From the NCBI GenBank assembly GCA_003487005.1, contig DNFG01000256.1:1-5242 (forward strand): a DNA stretch of 5,242 bases, written 5' to 3'. The notes under the pieces are model-generated. The model worked only from the letters and a program-made list of their open reading frames with translations. It was not told where the DNA came from and searched no databases. The stretch is from Bryobacterales bacterium (GTDB taxonomy: Bacteria; Acidobacteriota; Terriglobia; Bryobacterales; Bryobacteraceae). Positions 1 through 5,066 of this stretch are shown here, one piece after another; position 1 is the stretch's first letter; each line of letters begins with the position of its first letter. The translations under genes and the position numbers were made by a program.

Positions 1-22
1 TCTATTGTACATGTACAATAGA
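1..22. promoter_or_regulatory. Perfect 22-bp palindrome, candidate operator
   Basis: Seen: the half TCTATTGTACA (1-11) is followed directly by its exact reverse complement TGTACAATAGA (12-22), with no spacer. It is AT-rich in a GC-rich window and sits 10 bases beyond the stop codon of the epimerase gene. It has no T-run after it, so it is not a typical intrinsic terminator. A dimeric repressor site for a gene lying left of the window is the more natural reading. The inverted TACA/TGTA core recalls BlaI/MecI/CopY-type operators, but those normally have two bases between the half-sites, so the fit is poor. The regulated gene is not visible. Confidence 0.45.
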
Positions 23-32
23 CAATCTCTGG

Positions 33-875
33 TTACCCGCCCAGCAACTCCCGCAACGCCGGCTCCAAATCCGGATATTTGAATACAAAGCCTTTTTCTT
101 CAGCCACTTCCGGCTTCACGCGCTGGCTTTCGAGCAAAACCCGCGCCATCTCCCCGAATGCCAGTTTCAAGACAAATTCAGGCACTGGGAAGACCGCTGG
201 ACGCCGCAAAACCCGCGCCAGAACGCGCGTGAATTGGGCATTCGTGACCGCCCCCGGCGCCGTCCCGTTCACCACCCCCCGCAATTCCTCCTTCTCCAGC
301 GCCCACGCCATCAACCGCGCCAGATCCTCTCGATGGATCCACGACATCCATTGTTTTCCATGACTTAGACGCCCGCCCACGCCCAGCCTGAACGGCGGCA
401 GCATCTTCGCCAAGGCCCCGCCCCCGCGCCCCAGCACAATCCCAATCCGCACAAAAACCACCCGAACTCCCAATGTTTCCAATAATTTAGCTTCATTCTC
501 CCACTCCCGGCACGTCTCTGCCAGAAACCCCTCGCCCGCCCCCGATTCTTCCGTCAGAACTTCATCACCCCGGTGCCCGTAAAAGCCCGTCGCCGAGGCG
601 CACAGAACCACTTTTGGCTTTATTTCCAATGACTTGATCGACTCCACCAGGTGCCGCGTCCCCAGCACCCGGCTGTCCCGGATCCTCCGTTTCGCCTCCG
701 CCGTCCACCGCTGCGCGACCGGTTCGCCGGCCAAATGCACCACGGCTTCGACGCCTTCGAGGTCCGCTGGACTCGGCCAGCGCGACAGCGCCTTCGTTTC
801 ATGTCCTTGATTCTGAAGCAGTTCTGTCAGCGCACTGCCGACGAATCCGCGTGCACCCGTCAAAGCAACCCGCAC
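33..875 (-). CDS. TIGR01777/SDR39U1-family NAD(P)-dependent epimerase-like protein
   Basis: This is an extended short-chain dehydrogenase of the YfcH/SDR39U1 type; its substrate is unknown across the family. In the 280-residue product the N-terminal Rossmann motif TGARGFVG (6-13) binds the dinucleotide. HLAGEPV (47-53), SATGFYGHRGDE (94-105, with candidate catalytic Tyr99) and GKQWMSWIHREDL (173-185) are family hallmarks. The C-terminal 50 or so residues match the DUF1731 tail (VPEF..KLAFGEMA...LLESQRVKPE...GF.FKYPDLEPALRELL). Start choice: the frame is open to a TTG at 899, but the GTG at 875 places the Met just before the first beta strand and has a strong Shine-Dalgarno AAGGGAGGG (891-883) with 7-base spacing. 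It lies 4 bases after the photolyase stop, so the two genes are almost certainly co-transcribed and translationally linked. Length is normal for the family, and no lesion is seen. Confidence 0.93.
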   Translation of the reverse strand: MRVALTGARGFVGSALTELLQNQGHETKALSRWPSPADLEGVEAVVHLAGEPVAQRWTAEAKRRIRDSRVLGTRHLVESIKSLEIKPKVVLCASATGFYGHRGDEVLTEESGAGEGFLAETCREWENEAKLLETLGVRVVFVRIGIVLGRGGGALAKMLPPFRLGVGGRLSHGKQWMSWIHREDLARLMAWALEKEELRGVVNGTAPGAVTNAQFTRVLARVLRRPAVFPVPEFVLKLAFGEMARVLLESQRVKPEVAEEKGFVFKYPDLEPALRELLGG

Positions 876-879
876 CTCG

Positions 880-2265
880 CTACCCTCCCTTCTGTTCAAG
901 CGCTGCGATCTCGCGCAAATACGCGTCCACGCCCGTTTTGCGCTTCATTCCGTCGTAGCTCATGTAGCGAATCATGCCAAAAATCGGCCTCTCCTGCCAG
1001 GGGCGGTCGTGCAGGCCGAAACACCACAAAATATTGGTGTATGTGTTCGGATCCCGTCCGTCCAGGGCGTAGCGATCATGCAGCAAAACCATGGTTTCGA
1101 GGGCGTCCTGACAGGTGGGCGACCATTCGATGATCTTTTTGCCCCAATACATCCGGTAGTAGCCGTGGATGGTGCCGCGGAGCAGGAGTTCTTTCTGGCA
1201 GGCGTTCCAGAGCGGGTCGTGGGTGCGGGCGTGCTCGAAAGTGGGGCGGTCGTACACGGGGTCGCGGTGGTCCCGCGCGTGTTTCAGCAGGGTTTTGCGG
1301 GCCCAATCGGGGAGATTGACGAGGCAATCGGGCTTTGGAGCGTGGCGGGCGAAGTTGAAGGCGAGTTCGCGGCGGACGATCAGTTCCTCGAGGAATTCGT
1401 CGGCGATCAGGTGGTTTTCTTCAGCGTGTTTGCGGGCGGCGAGGGCGATTTCGAGAGCCGAGATCATCCCGAAGTGCAAGTAAGGACTCAGGTTAGAGGT
1501 CGCGTGGGCGCTCGGCTCGTTGCGCTCCCGGGCATAGCGGCGGAGGTTGTTGTCGAGGAAGTGGCGGAGCGTGGCCTCGGCGGCGAGGCGTCCGCCTGTG
1601 TACTTGAGCGAGGGTTTGATGGCGTGGTTGATCTCGCAGGAGGCGACGAGCGCGGGAATGTTCGCGTTGGTGACTTCGGTGTGAAATTCGGGGGGTGGGA
1701 GGGTCCAATTGACGGCCGGAAGGGGCTCCGGAGCGGGTTCCAGGTACTCGGGGAGCAGTTTTTTGATCTTCGGGCGGATGGTGTAGGCGGCGTACTCGCG
1801 TTTGGGCAGAACGTTCATCGGGACGATGCAACTGGAATCGGCCACCAGATAGGGGATGTCAAGTTTGGCCGGAACCGAGGCGTTGTGCTTCGCAGCGATG
1901 AAAGTGGGGTAATCGTCGGTGACGAGCAGGGCGGCTTGGGCGGCGAGGCGATAGAGGATGTCGTTGGGGGCGGACCGGCGGCGGCGCAGGTGAAAACAGT
2001 AGCCGATGCCACGGCGGGCGAGGCGGCGGGCGGTCTCGGGGACGCCTTCGAGGACGAAAGTGTGCATCCGGTCACTGGCCTCGGGATAGCTGCAGGTGAG
2101 CCCTTCGTAGAACAGAACCGGCAGTTTGAGGGCGTTGGCCTTCTGGATGGCGAGGGCGAGAGCGTGGTTGGAGTCCACGCGGCGGTTCATCTGGGACCAG
2201 TAGAGAACGTACTGCGCGCCGGAGCGGACGGGCGCATCGTTCAACGCCCGGATTCGTTGCTGCAT
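880..2265 (-). CDS. phr: Class II deoxyribodipyrimidine (CPD) photolyase
   Basis: A cytoplasmic FAD enzyme that uses blue/near-UV light to split cyclobutane pyrimidine dimers in DNA (EC 4.1.99.3). The 461-residue product is full length for class II. An N-terminal alpha/beta antenna domain (about 18-150) includes YVLYWSQMNRRVDSNHAL and LLVTDDYPTF (113-122). The FAD/DNA helical domain follows, with KYTGG (221-225), SNLSPYLHFG (257-266), ELIVRREL (294-301), MYWGKKIIEWS (372-382), LDGRDPNTYTN (401-411) and RPIFGMIRYMS (426-436). Trp353, Trp374 and Trp381 have the spacing I recall for the electron-transfer tryptophans of the Methanosarcina mazei enzyme. The ATG start has an AAGGAG Shine-Dalgarno (2274-2269) 3 bases upstream. 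It is the first gene of a two-gene unit with the downstream epimerase and is divergent from the radical SAM gene. No missing key residue was noticed. Long open frames opposite this gene are shadows. Confidence 0.97.
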   Translation of the reverse strand: MQQRIRALNDAPVRSGAQYVLYWSQMNRRVDSNHALALAIQKANALKLPVLFYEGLTCSYPEASDRMHTFVLEGVPETARRLARRGIGYCFHLRRRRSAPNDILYRLAAQAALLVTDDYPTFIAAKHNASVPAKLDIPYLVADSSCIVPMNVLPKREYAAYTIRPKIKKLLPEYLEPAPEPLPAVNWTLPPPEFHTEVTNANIPALVASCEINHAIKPSLKYTGGRLAAEATLRHFLDNNLRRYARERNEPSAHATSNLSPYLHFGMISALEIALAARKHAEENHLIADEFLEELIVRRELAFNFARHAPKPDCLVNLPDWARKTLLKHARDHRDPVYDRPTFEHARTHDPLWNACQKELLLRGTIHGYYRMYWGKKIIEWSPTCQDALETMVLLHDRYALDGRDPNTYTNILWCFGLHDRPWQERPIFGMIRYMSYDGMKRKTGVDAYLREIAALEQKGG

Positions 2266-2327
2266 AATCTCCTTGTCGATGCCGGCGGGACAGTGGACGG
2301 TACAATAATAGGCGAACTCCCCGGCGC
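2266..2327. promoter_or_regulatory. Divergent promoter region between photolyase and radical SAM genes
   Basis: This is the only non-coding DNA upstream of both genes, so at least one promoter is expected here. An AT-rich patch at 2301-2310 offers TACAAT (2301-2306, plus strand, 22 bases before the radical SAM ATG) and TATTAT (2310-2305, minus strand), each one mismatch from a -10 box. I find no convincing -35 at normal spacing for either direction. The octamer GTACAATA (2300-2307) equals a half-site of the palindrome at 1-22. Confidence 0.35.
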
Positions 2328-3416
2328 ATGCGAATCTGGAACCGAGCCAAGTTGTTGTGGGCGTACCTGCGCCGCCACCGGCGCGTGGGGGCGTTGCCGG
2401 TGGAGTATATCGTCGAAACGACGGCGAAATGCAATATCTATTGCGTGATGTGCCCTCGGGAGACGCACAAACAGCCGAAGGAAGACATGGAGGACGCCGT
2501 CTACGAGACGCTGGTCCGCGAAGCCGGGACGACGGCCGAGCACATGATGCTGATCGGCCTGGGTGAACCGCTGCTGGATCCGAAGATTCACGAGCGGATC
2601 GGTTTATGCCACGATCACGCGATTTCGACGCTGATTTCGACCAACGGGACGCTGCTGGACGAAGCGGCGGCGGAGAAGTTGCTGGCGACTCCGCTCGAGC
2701 ACATCACGCTGAGCTTTGACGGGGCGAAGAAGGAGACCTTCGAGTTCTATCGCAAGGGGGCGAAGTTCGAGCGGGTGCGCGACAATTTCGTGGGGTTTTG
2801 CGAGTTGAAAGCGCGGCGGAAGTCGAAATTGCAGATCGTGGTGCAACTGGTCCGGATGGACGGCAACGCGGCGGAGGTGGAGGAGTTCACGCGGTTCTGG
2901 CGGGCGGTGCCGGGCGTGGATCTGATCCGGATCAAGGAAGACGAGACGAACCTGATGCGCCCGGACGCCGGGCACGCGGGGTCGGAATGGAAGCATCCGT
3001 GCCATTATTTGTGGCGCGGAGCGATGTACGTGAAGCACAACGGGGACGTGTATCCGTGCTGCCAGAGCTACATGCTGGACGGCAAGCCGGTGGGCCGCAT
3101 CGGGGAACAGACGCTGCCGGAGATCTTCAATTCGCCGGAGATGGAGCGAATGCGCGATCTGCATGTGCGCGGGCGGGCCGGAGAGATCGATATTTGCGCG
3201 AAATGCTGCACGACAATCCCGCATCCGGCGCTGGTGGCGGGTAGCCTGGTGTTTCACGGCAAGACGGTCCGGAGCCTGCTGCCGCTGGTGGAAAAGCTGA
3301 TCTACATGGCAAAACTGCCGCAAAGGTGGCTGAACCCGCCAAAACCGGTCCCACCGCCGGTGGATAAGCCGGAACCGCTGGTGCAGATCGAGGGGCCGAA
3401 AGGCCGCGTGCATTAG
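2328..3416 (+). CDS. Radical SAM / SPASM-domain enzyme, substrate unknown
   Basis: The 362-residue protein uses S-adenosylmethionine and iron-sulfur clusters for radical chemistry. The signature is C35-N-I-Y-C39-V-M-C42, binding the [4Fe-4S] cluster that cleaves SAM. GLGEPLLDP (77-85) is the SAM-contacting GGEP-like motif, and STNGTLL (104-110) and LSFDG (128-132) are core barrel strands. A C-terminal SPASM-type cysteine set follows: C225, C244/C245, C290 and C293/C294, likely holding one or two auxiliary clusters. Residues 312-362 form a helix and a proline-rich tail (NPPKPVPPPVDKPEP). The N-terminus is basic and possibly amphipathic. SPASM proteins act on peptides or other substrates, but no precursor peptide, glycosyltransferase or maturase partner is visible here, so no function is assigned. 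The ATG start has a poor Shine-Dalgarno sequence. The 3' end of this gene is duplicated at 4477-4551. Confidence 0.92.
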   Translation: MRIWNRAKLLWAYLRRHRRVGALPVEYIVETTAKCNIYCVMCPRETHKQPKEDMEDAVYETLVREAGTTAEHMMLIGLGEPLLDPKIHERIGLCHDHAISTLISTNGTLLDEAAAEKLLATPLEHITLSFDGAKKETFEFYRKGAKFERVRDNFVGFCELKARRKSKLQIVVQLVRMDGNAAEVEEFTRFWRAVPGVDLIRIKEDETNLMRPDAGHAGSEWKHPCHYLWRGAMYVKHNGDVYPCCQSYMLDGKPVGRIGEQTLPEIFNSPEMERMRDLHVRGRAGEIDICAKCCTTIPHPALVAGSLVFHGKTVRSLLPLVEKLIYMAKLPQRWLNPPKPVPPPVDKPEPLVQIEGPKGRVH

Positions 3417-3428
3417 GATCGAGCGGCC
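3402..3428. other. Weak inverted repeat at the convergent gene junction
   Basis: GGCCGC (3402-3407) and GCGGCC (3423-3428) could pair around a 15-base loop spanning the radical SAM stop and the 24-base gap before the convergent MazF-like gene. There is no T-run on either side, so a terminator role is possible but weakly supported. Confidence 0.2.
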
Positions 3429-3440
3429 ACCCAAGCCCTG

Positions 3441-3812
3441 TCAGCCAAGCCCCAGAAACGCCTCCAGACCCTCGTCGATCCGTGCCAATTCGTCCGCGGA
3501 GATTTCCCCAATCAGCCGGCGCACCCTGGTTTTGTCGATGGACCGGATCTGATCGATCAGAGCAAACGACTCTTTCACGAGACCGCTGCTTCCCGGCGCG
3601 AGCCTGGGATAGAGAATCCCTTGCCCTGGCGTGCCAGTGATGGGCACGACACAGATCAGCGGGTAGCGTGGACTGCCGATGATTACCGGATCGCCGACGA
3701 TTCGGGCGTTGGCGGTCTCCACTCTACACTGTGGCGTTTTACAGGACCAACCGGCTTCAGCGACAATGAGGACATGGAAGAAGCGGTGACACGCGACCCT
3801 GAAATCATGCAT
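3441..3812 (-). CDS. Orphan PemK/MazF-like toxin, 5' end uncertain and probably frameshifted
   Basis: The C-terminal two thirds read as a PemK/MazF-type endoribonuclease fold: DPVIIGSPRYPLICVVPITG (41-60) gives the central strands. GILYPRLAPGSSGLVKESF (65-83) and ALIDQIRSIDKTRV (84-97) match the conserved MazF segment with the S-x-L-x-DQIR-x-DK pattern, and a short C-terminal helix ends in EAFLGLG. Known MazF proteins cleave RNA and are paired with an upstream antitoxin. None is visible upstream on this strand, where the DNA is instead the DUF433-DUF5615 pair. The first 30 residues (MHDFRVACHR..., rich in Cys, His and Phe) do not look like the usual first strand. Another frame starting at ATG 3775 encodes MSSLSLKPVGPVKRHSV, which would join to VETANARIVG by a small indel near 3722-3727. 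So the gene is probably frameshifted or its 5' end has been replaced. The fold call is fairly sure; activity is doubtful. Confidence 0.7.
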   Translation of the reverse strand: MHDFRVACHRFFHVLIVAEAGWSCKTPQCRVETANARIVGDPVIIGSPRYPLICVVPITGTPGQGILYPRLAPGSSGLVKESFALIDQIRSIDKTRVRRLIGEISADELARIDEGLEAFLGLG

Positions 3813-3980
3813 GGGACACCCGTCTTCCGGGGCACCAGGGTTCCCATCCAGACGCTTTTCGACTACCTGGAAGGCGGTGATTCCCTCGACGATTTTCTCG
3901 AAGGGTTCCCGACGGTGACGCGAGACCTTGCCGTCCAGATGCTCGAAGAGTGCAAAGAGCTTCGCCTGGCGAAGGTCTAA
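3774..3980 (+). CDS. DUF433 (VapB45-like) antitoxin
   Basis: A 68-residue protein of the DUF433 family, a small helix-turn-helix protein usually encoded just before a PIN-like toxin. It is inferred to neutralise that toxin and repress its own operon. The diagnostic stretch is TRDPEIMHGTPVFRGTRVPI (6-25), followed by LFDYLEGGDSLDDFLEGFP (28-46) and a C-terminal helix TRDLAVQMLEECKEL. The frame is open upstream to 3621, but homologues start just before the RDPEI segment, so ATG 3774 is chosen. Only a short GAGGA (3768-3772) precedes it at very tight spacing, so the ribosome site is weak. Its ATG overlaps, on the opposite strand, the ATG of the alternative MazF-like frame (shared CATG, 3773-3776). 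No clear promoter was found; it would have to lie inside the MazF-like gene. It overlaps the next gene by one base (TAATG). Confidence 0.88.
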   Translation: MEEAVTRDPEIMHGTPVFRGTRVPIQTLFDYLEGGDSLDDFLEGFPTVTRDLAVQMLEECKELRLAKV

Positions 3981-4309
3981 TGCGGCTTCTGCTGGACGAG
4001 TGCCTCGACCATCGGCTGCGACTTCACTTTGCCGGGCACGATTGCGTGTCAGCCAAGCACGCGGGATTGGCAGGTTTGAAGAATGGCCAACTACTCGATG
4101 CGGCGGAAGCCGCCGGCTTCGACGTGCTGATCACCGCTGATCAAGAGATTCCGTATCAGCAAGATCTGCGAAAACGCCACATTTCGATCCTGGTCCTATG
4201 CGGTCGCACCAACCGGCGTACGGATCTTGAGCAGTTGATTCCTGCCGCCCTGAGCGCTCTCGCGGTGATGAAGCCGGGTGAGGTCGTTGAAGTTCGGGAC
4301 ACAGGGTAA
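3980..4309 (+). CDS. DUF5615 PIN-like toxin (VapC45/Mut7-C-like nuclease)
   Basis: A 109-residue PIN-like protein, the usual partner of DUF433 antitoxins and a predicted metal-dependent ribonuclease. Seen: LLLDECLD (3-10), where Asp7-Glu8 give the first acidic metal-binding position; HAGLAGLKNGQLLDAAEAAGFDVLIT with the conserved Asn35-Gly36 region; Thr52-Ala53-Asp54 (ITADQ), the second conserved acid; and a C-terminal strand-helix (ISILVLCGRTNR, LIPAALSAL). Length is typical and the key acidic residues are present, so it looks functional. The start overlaps the DUF433 stop (TAATG), with GAAGG (3971-3975) as ribosome site, the usual layout for a coupled antitoxin-toxin operon. The precise RNA target cannot be read from sequence. 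Confidence 0.87.
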   Translation: MRLLLDECLDHRLRLHFAGHDCVSAKHAGLAGLKNGQLLDAAEAAGFDVLITADQEIPYQQDLRKRHISILVLCGRTNRRTDLEQLIPAALSALAVMKPGEVVEVRDTG

Positions 4310-4476
4310 CGGTCTCGTTTGAAACTGGGTTCGCCGGTTCGGCGGCGGTTCGGGGCGGCGGTTCCAGGCACCGAATACCCCGTTGACGGGGGGGCTCTTT
4401 CAGAATCAGTTGGTTGCGGCGGGCTATCGCGAGTGAGGCTCCCTTGGGGACGCCACTCACGCCAGGATTGAAGTCA
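4310..4476. other. Non-coding GC-rich spacer with short repeats and hairpins
   Basis: No gene is supported here. It contains four GGTTC copies at 4328, 4336, 4347 and 4360 within a GGC-rich tract. A small hairpin CCCCG-TTGA-CGGGG (4378-4391) is followed by a G-run and CTCTTT and may help end transcription of the DUF5615 gene. A larger imperfect inverted repeat has arms GAGTG/CACTC (4431-4435 / 4454-4458) and TCCC/GGGA (4440-4443 / 4447-4450) around a TTG loop. The last of these could be a dispersed intergenic repeat, but I cannot check other copies. Confidence 0.4.
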
Positions 4477-4551
4477 CCGCAGAGGTGGCTGAACCCGCCG
4501 AAGCCGGTCCCTCTGGTGCAGATCGAGGGGCTATGCCGCGTTGGAGACTGA
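4477..4551 (+). pseudogene. Remnant second copy of the radical SAM gene 3' end
   Basis: Positions 4477-4511 match 3318-3352 at 32 of 35 bases, and 4513-4531 match 3378-3396 at 19 of 19. The 25 bases between the two blocks in the intact gene are replaced by one base here, a net loss of 24 bases (8 codons). The frame is therefore kept: it reads PQRWLNPPKPVP then LVQIEG, and ends LCRVGD at TGA 4549-4551, against PKGRVH in the intact gene. All three substitutions are silent. Nothing upstream of 4477 resembles the rest of the enzyme, so this is a gene-end fragment. Its 3' part overlaps the convergent DUF2442 gene, whose stop codon begins exactly where the strong similarity ends (4531). Confidence 0.85.
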
Positions 4552-4797
4552 TCCGGCGGGGGGCAATCCTTCCCAGATGAGGACATCCGGGCAGAGATCG
4601 GCGCCATCCGGCCAGACGAGGGTCCCATTTTCGACGCGCAATTCGGCGAAGCGCTGGTCGCTGAGGCGGATCTGGTCGAAGACCGGCCCGGTGAGCAGCG
4701 GAGCGAGGTCGCGCTCGATGACTCGGCCATCGGTCAAGGTGAGCTGAACCCGGCGTCCGGCGAGGGCCACGGCAGCAACAATGCGAATCAGGGCCAT
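4531..4797 (-). CDS. DUF2442 family protein
   Basis: An 88-residue protein with the DUF2442 pattern: VQLTLTDGRVIERDLAPLL (17-35), then GPVFDQIR (37-44), FAELRVENGTLVWPDGADL (50-68) and CPDVL (69-73). The family is small, mostly beta, and has no established biochemistry. It is commonly encoded directly after a DUF4160 gene, as here, and the pair has been suggested to behave as a toxin-antitoxin-like module without firm proof. ATG 4797 is supported by AGGA (4807-4804) at 6-base spacing, overlapping the stop of the upstream DUF4160 gene 8 bases away, which suggests translational coupling. The last residues (AGSVSNAA) run into the duplicated radical SAM gene end and may not be native. The coding frame is intact. 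Confidence 0.85.
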   Translation of the reverse strand: MALIRIVAAVALAGRRVQLTLTDGRVIERDLAPLLTGPVFDQIRLSDQRFAELRVENGTLVWPDGADLCPDVLIWEGLPPAGSVSNAA

Positions 4798-4805
4798 CCT
4801 GGTTC

Positions 4806-5066
4806 CTATTCTAAAGGAGAGATCGGTTCAAGAATGACACCGCGGCGGGCACGGTCCCAATCCGATCTCAACTCCTGCCTGTGCAAGACCGCCCATTCAA
4901 GCACCAATGCCAGAGCTCATCGCGGCAAACCACCGCGAAGGACCGCCAGGGTTTCGATCTCGACCAGGGCTTCATGTTCGCCGTATTCGGCGTGGAAGTG
5001 AGCCGGATCGTGGTCGTTGTAATACATCCGGATTACGATCCCAAAGAACCGGCAGACCTCGGGCAT
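4806..5066 (-). pseudogene. DUF4160 family gene interrupted by one in-frame TGA
   Basis: Reading the minus strand from ATG 5066 gives 49 residues with the DUF4160 signature: FFGIVIRMYYNDH (7-19), PAHFHAEYGEHEALVEI (21-37), then LAVLRGGLPR (40-49). A TGA follows at 4919-4917. The same frame then continues for 36 codons as ALALVLEWAVLHRQELRSDW and so on to PISPLE, stopping at TAG 4808-4806. Together this is 86 codons, the normal family size, with no gap or frameshift. At the TGA position homologues I recall have Arg (LPRRAL), so a single CGA-to-TGA change explains it. It could be a recent nonsense mutation, a sequencing error or, less likely, readthrough. The downstream DUF2442 gene, 8 bases on, is intact. 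Any promoter lies in the short region 5067-5170 shared with the divergent gene at 5171; TAGAAT (5078-5073) is a weak -10 candidate. Confidence 0.88.

Noticed and set aside
1..22. Intrinsic terminator for the photolyase-epimerase unit
   Set aside because: The stem is AT-rich, has no loop spacer and is not followed by a T-tract within the window.
876..899. TTG start giving the epimerase 8 extra residues and an overlap with the photolyase
   Set aside because: The GTG at 875 has a strong Shine-Dalgarno at proper spacing and puts Met right before the Rossmann strand.
651..1133. 160-residue plus-strand frame across the photolyase/epimerase junction
   Set aside because: It overlaps the ends of two well-supported minus-strand genes and has Pro/Arg-rich shadow composition.
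1009..2448. 479-residue plus-strand open frame opposite the photolyase
   Set aside because: It is a Gly/Val/Glu-rich antisense shadow of a high-GC gene. The photolyase on the other strand has clear family motifs along its whole length, and the frame also runs into the radical SAM coding region.
2604..3434. 276-residue minus-strand open frame opposite the radical SAM gene
   Set aside because: Arg/His/Gln-rich shadow translation with no recognisable motif; the opposite strand carries the CxxxCxxC and SPASM cysteines.
3621..3773. 51-residue N-terminal extension of the DUF433 protein
   Set aside because: It lies opposite the MazF-like coding sequence and is unlike DUF433 homologues, which start just before the RDPEI segment; ATG 3774 is preferred.
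4131..4730. 199-residue minus-strand frame spanning DUF5615, the spacer and DUF2442
   Set aside because: Ser/Pro-rich with no domain; it covers parts of real genes in other frames and the non-coding spacer.
4917..4919. Selenocysteine reading of the in-frame TGA in DUF4160
   Set aside because: The family position is Arg rather than Cys, and I see no SECIS-like hairpin just downstream; a nonsense mutation or sequencing error is simpler.
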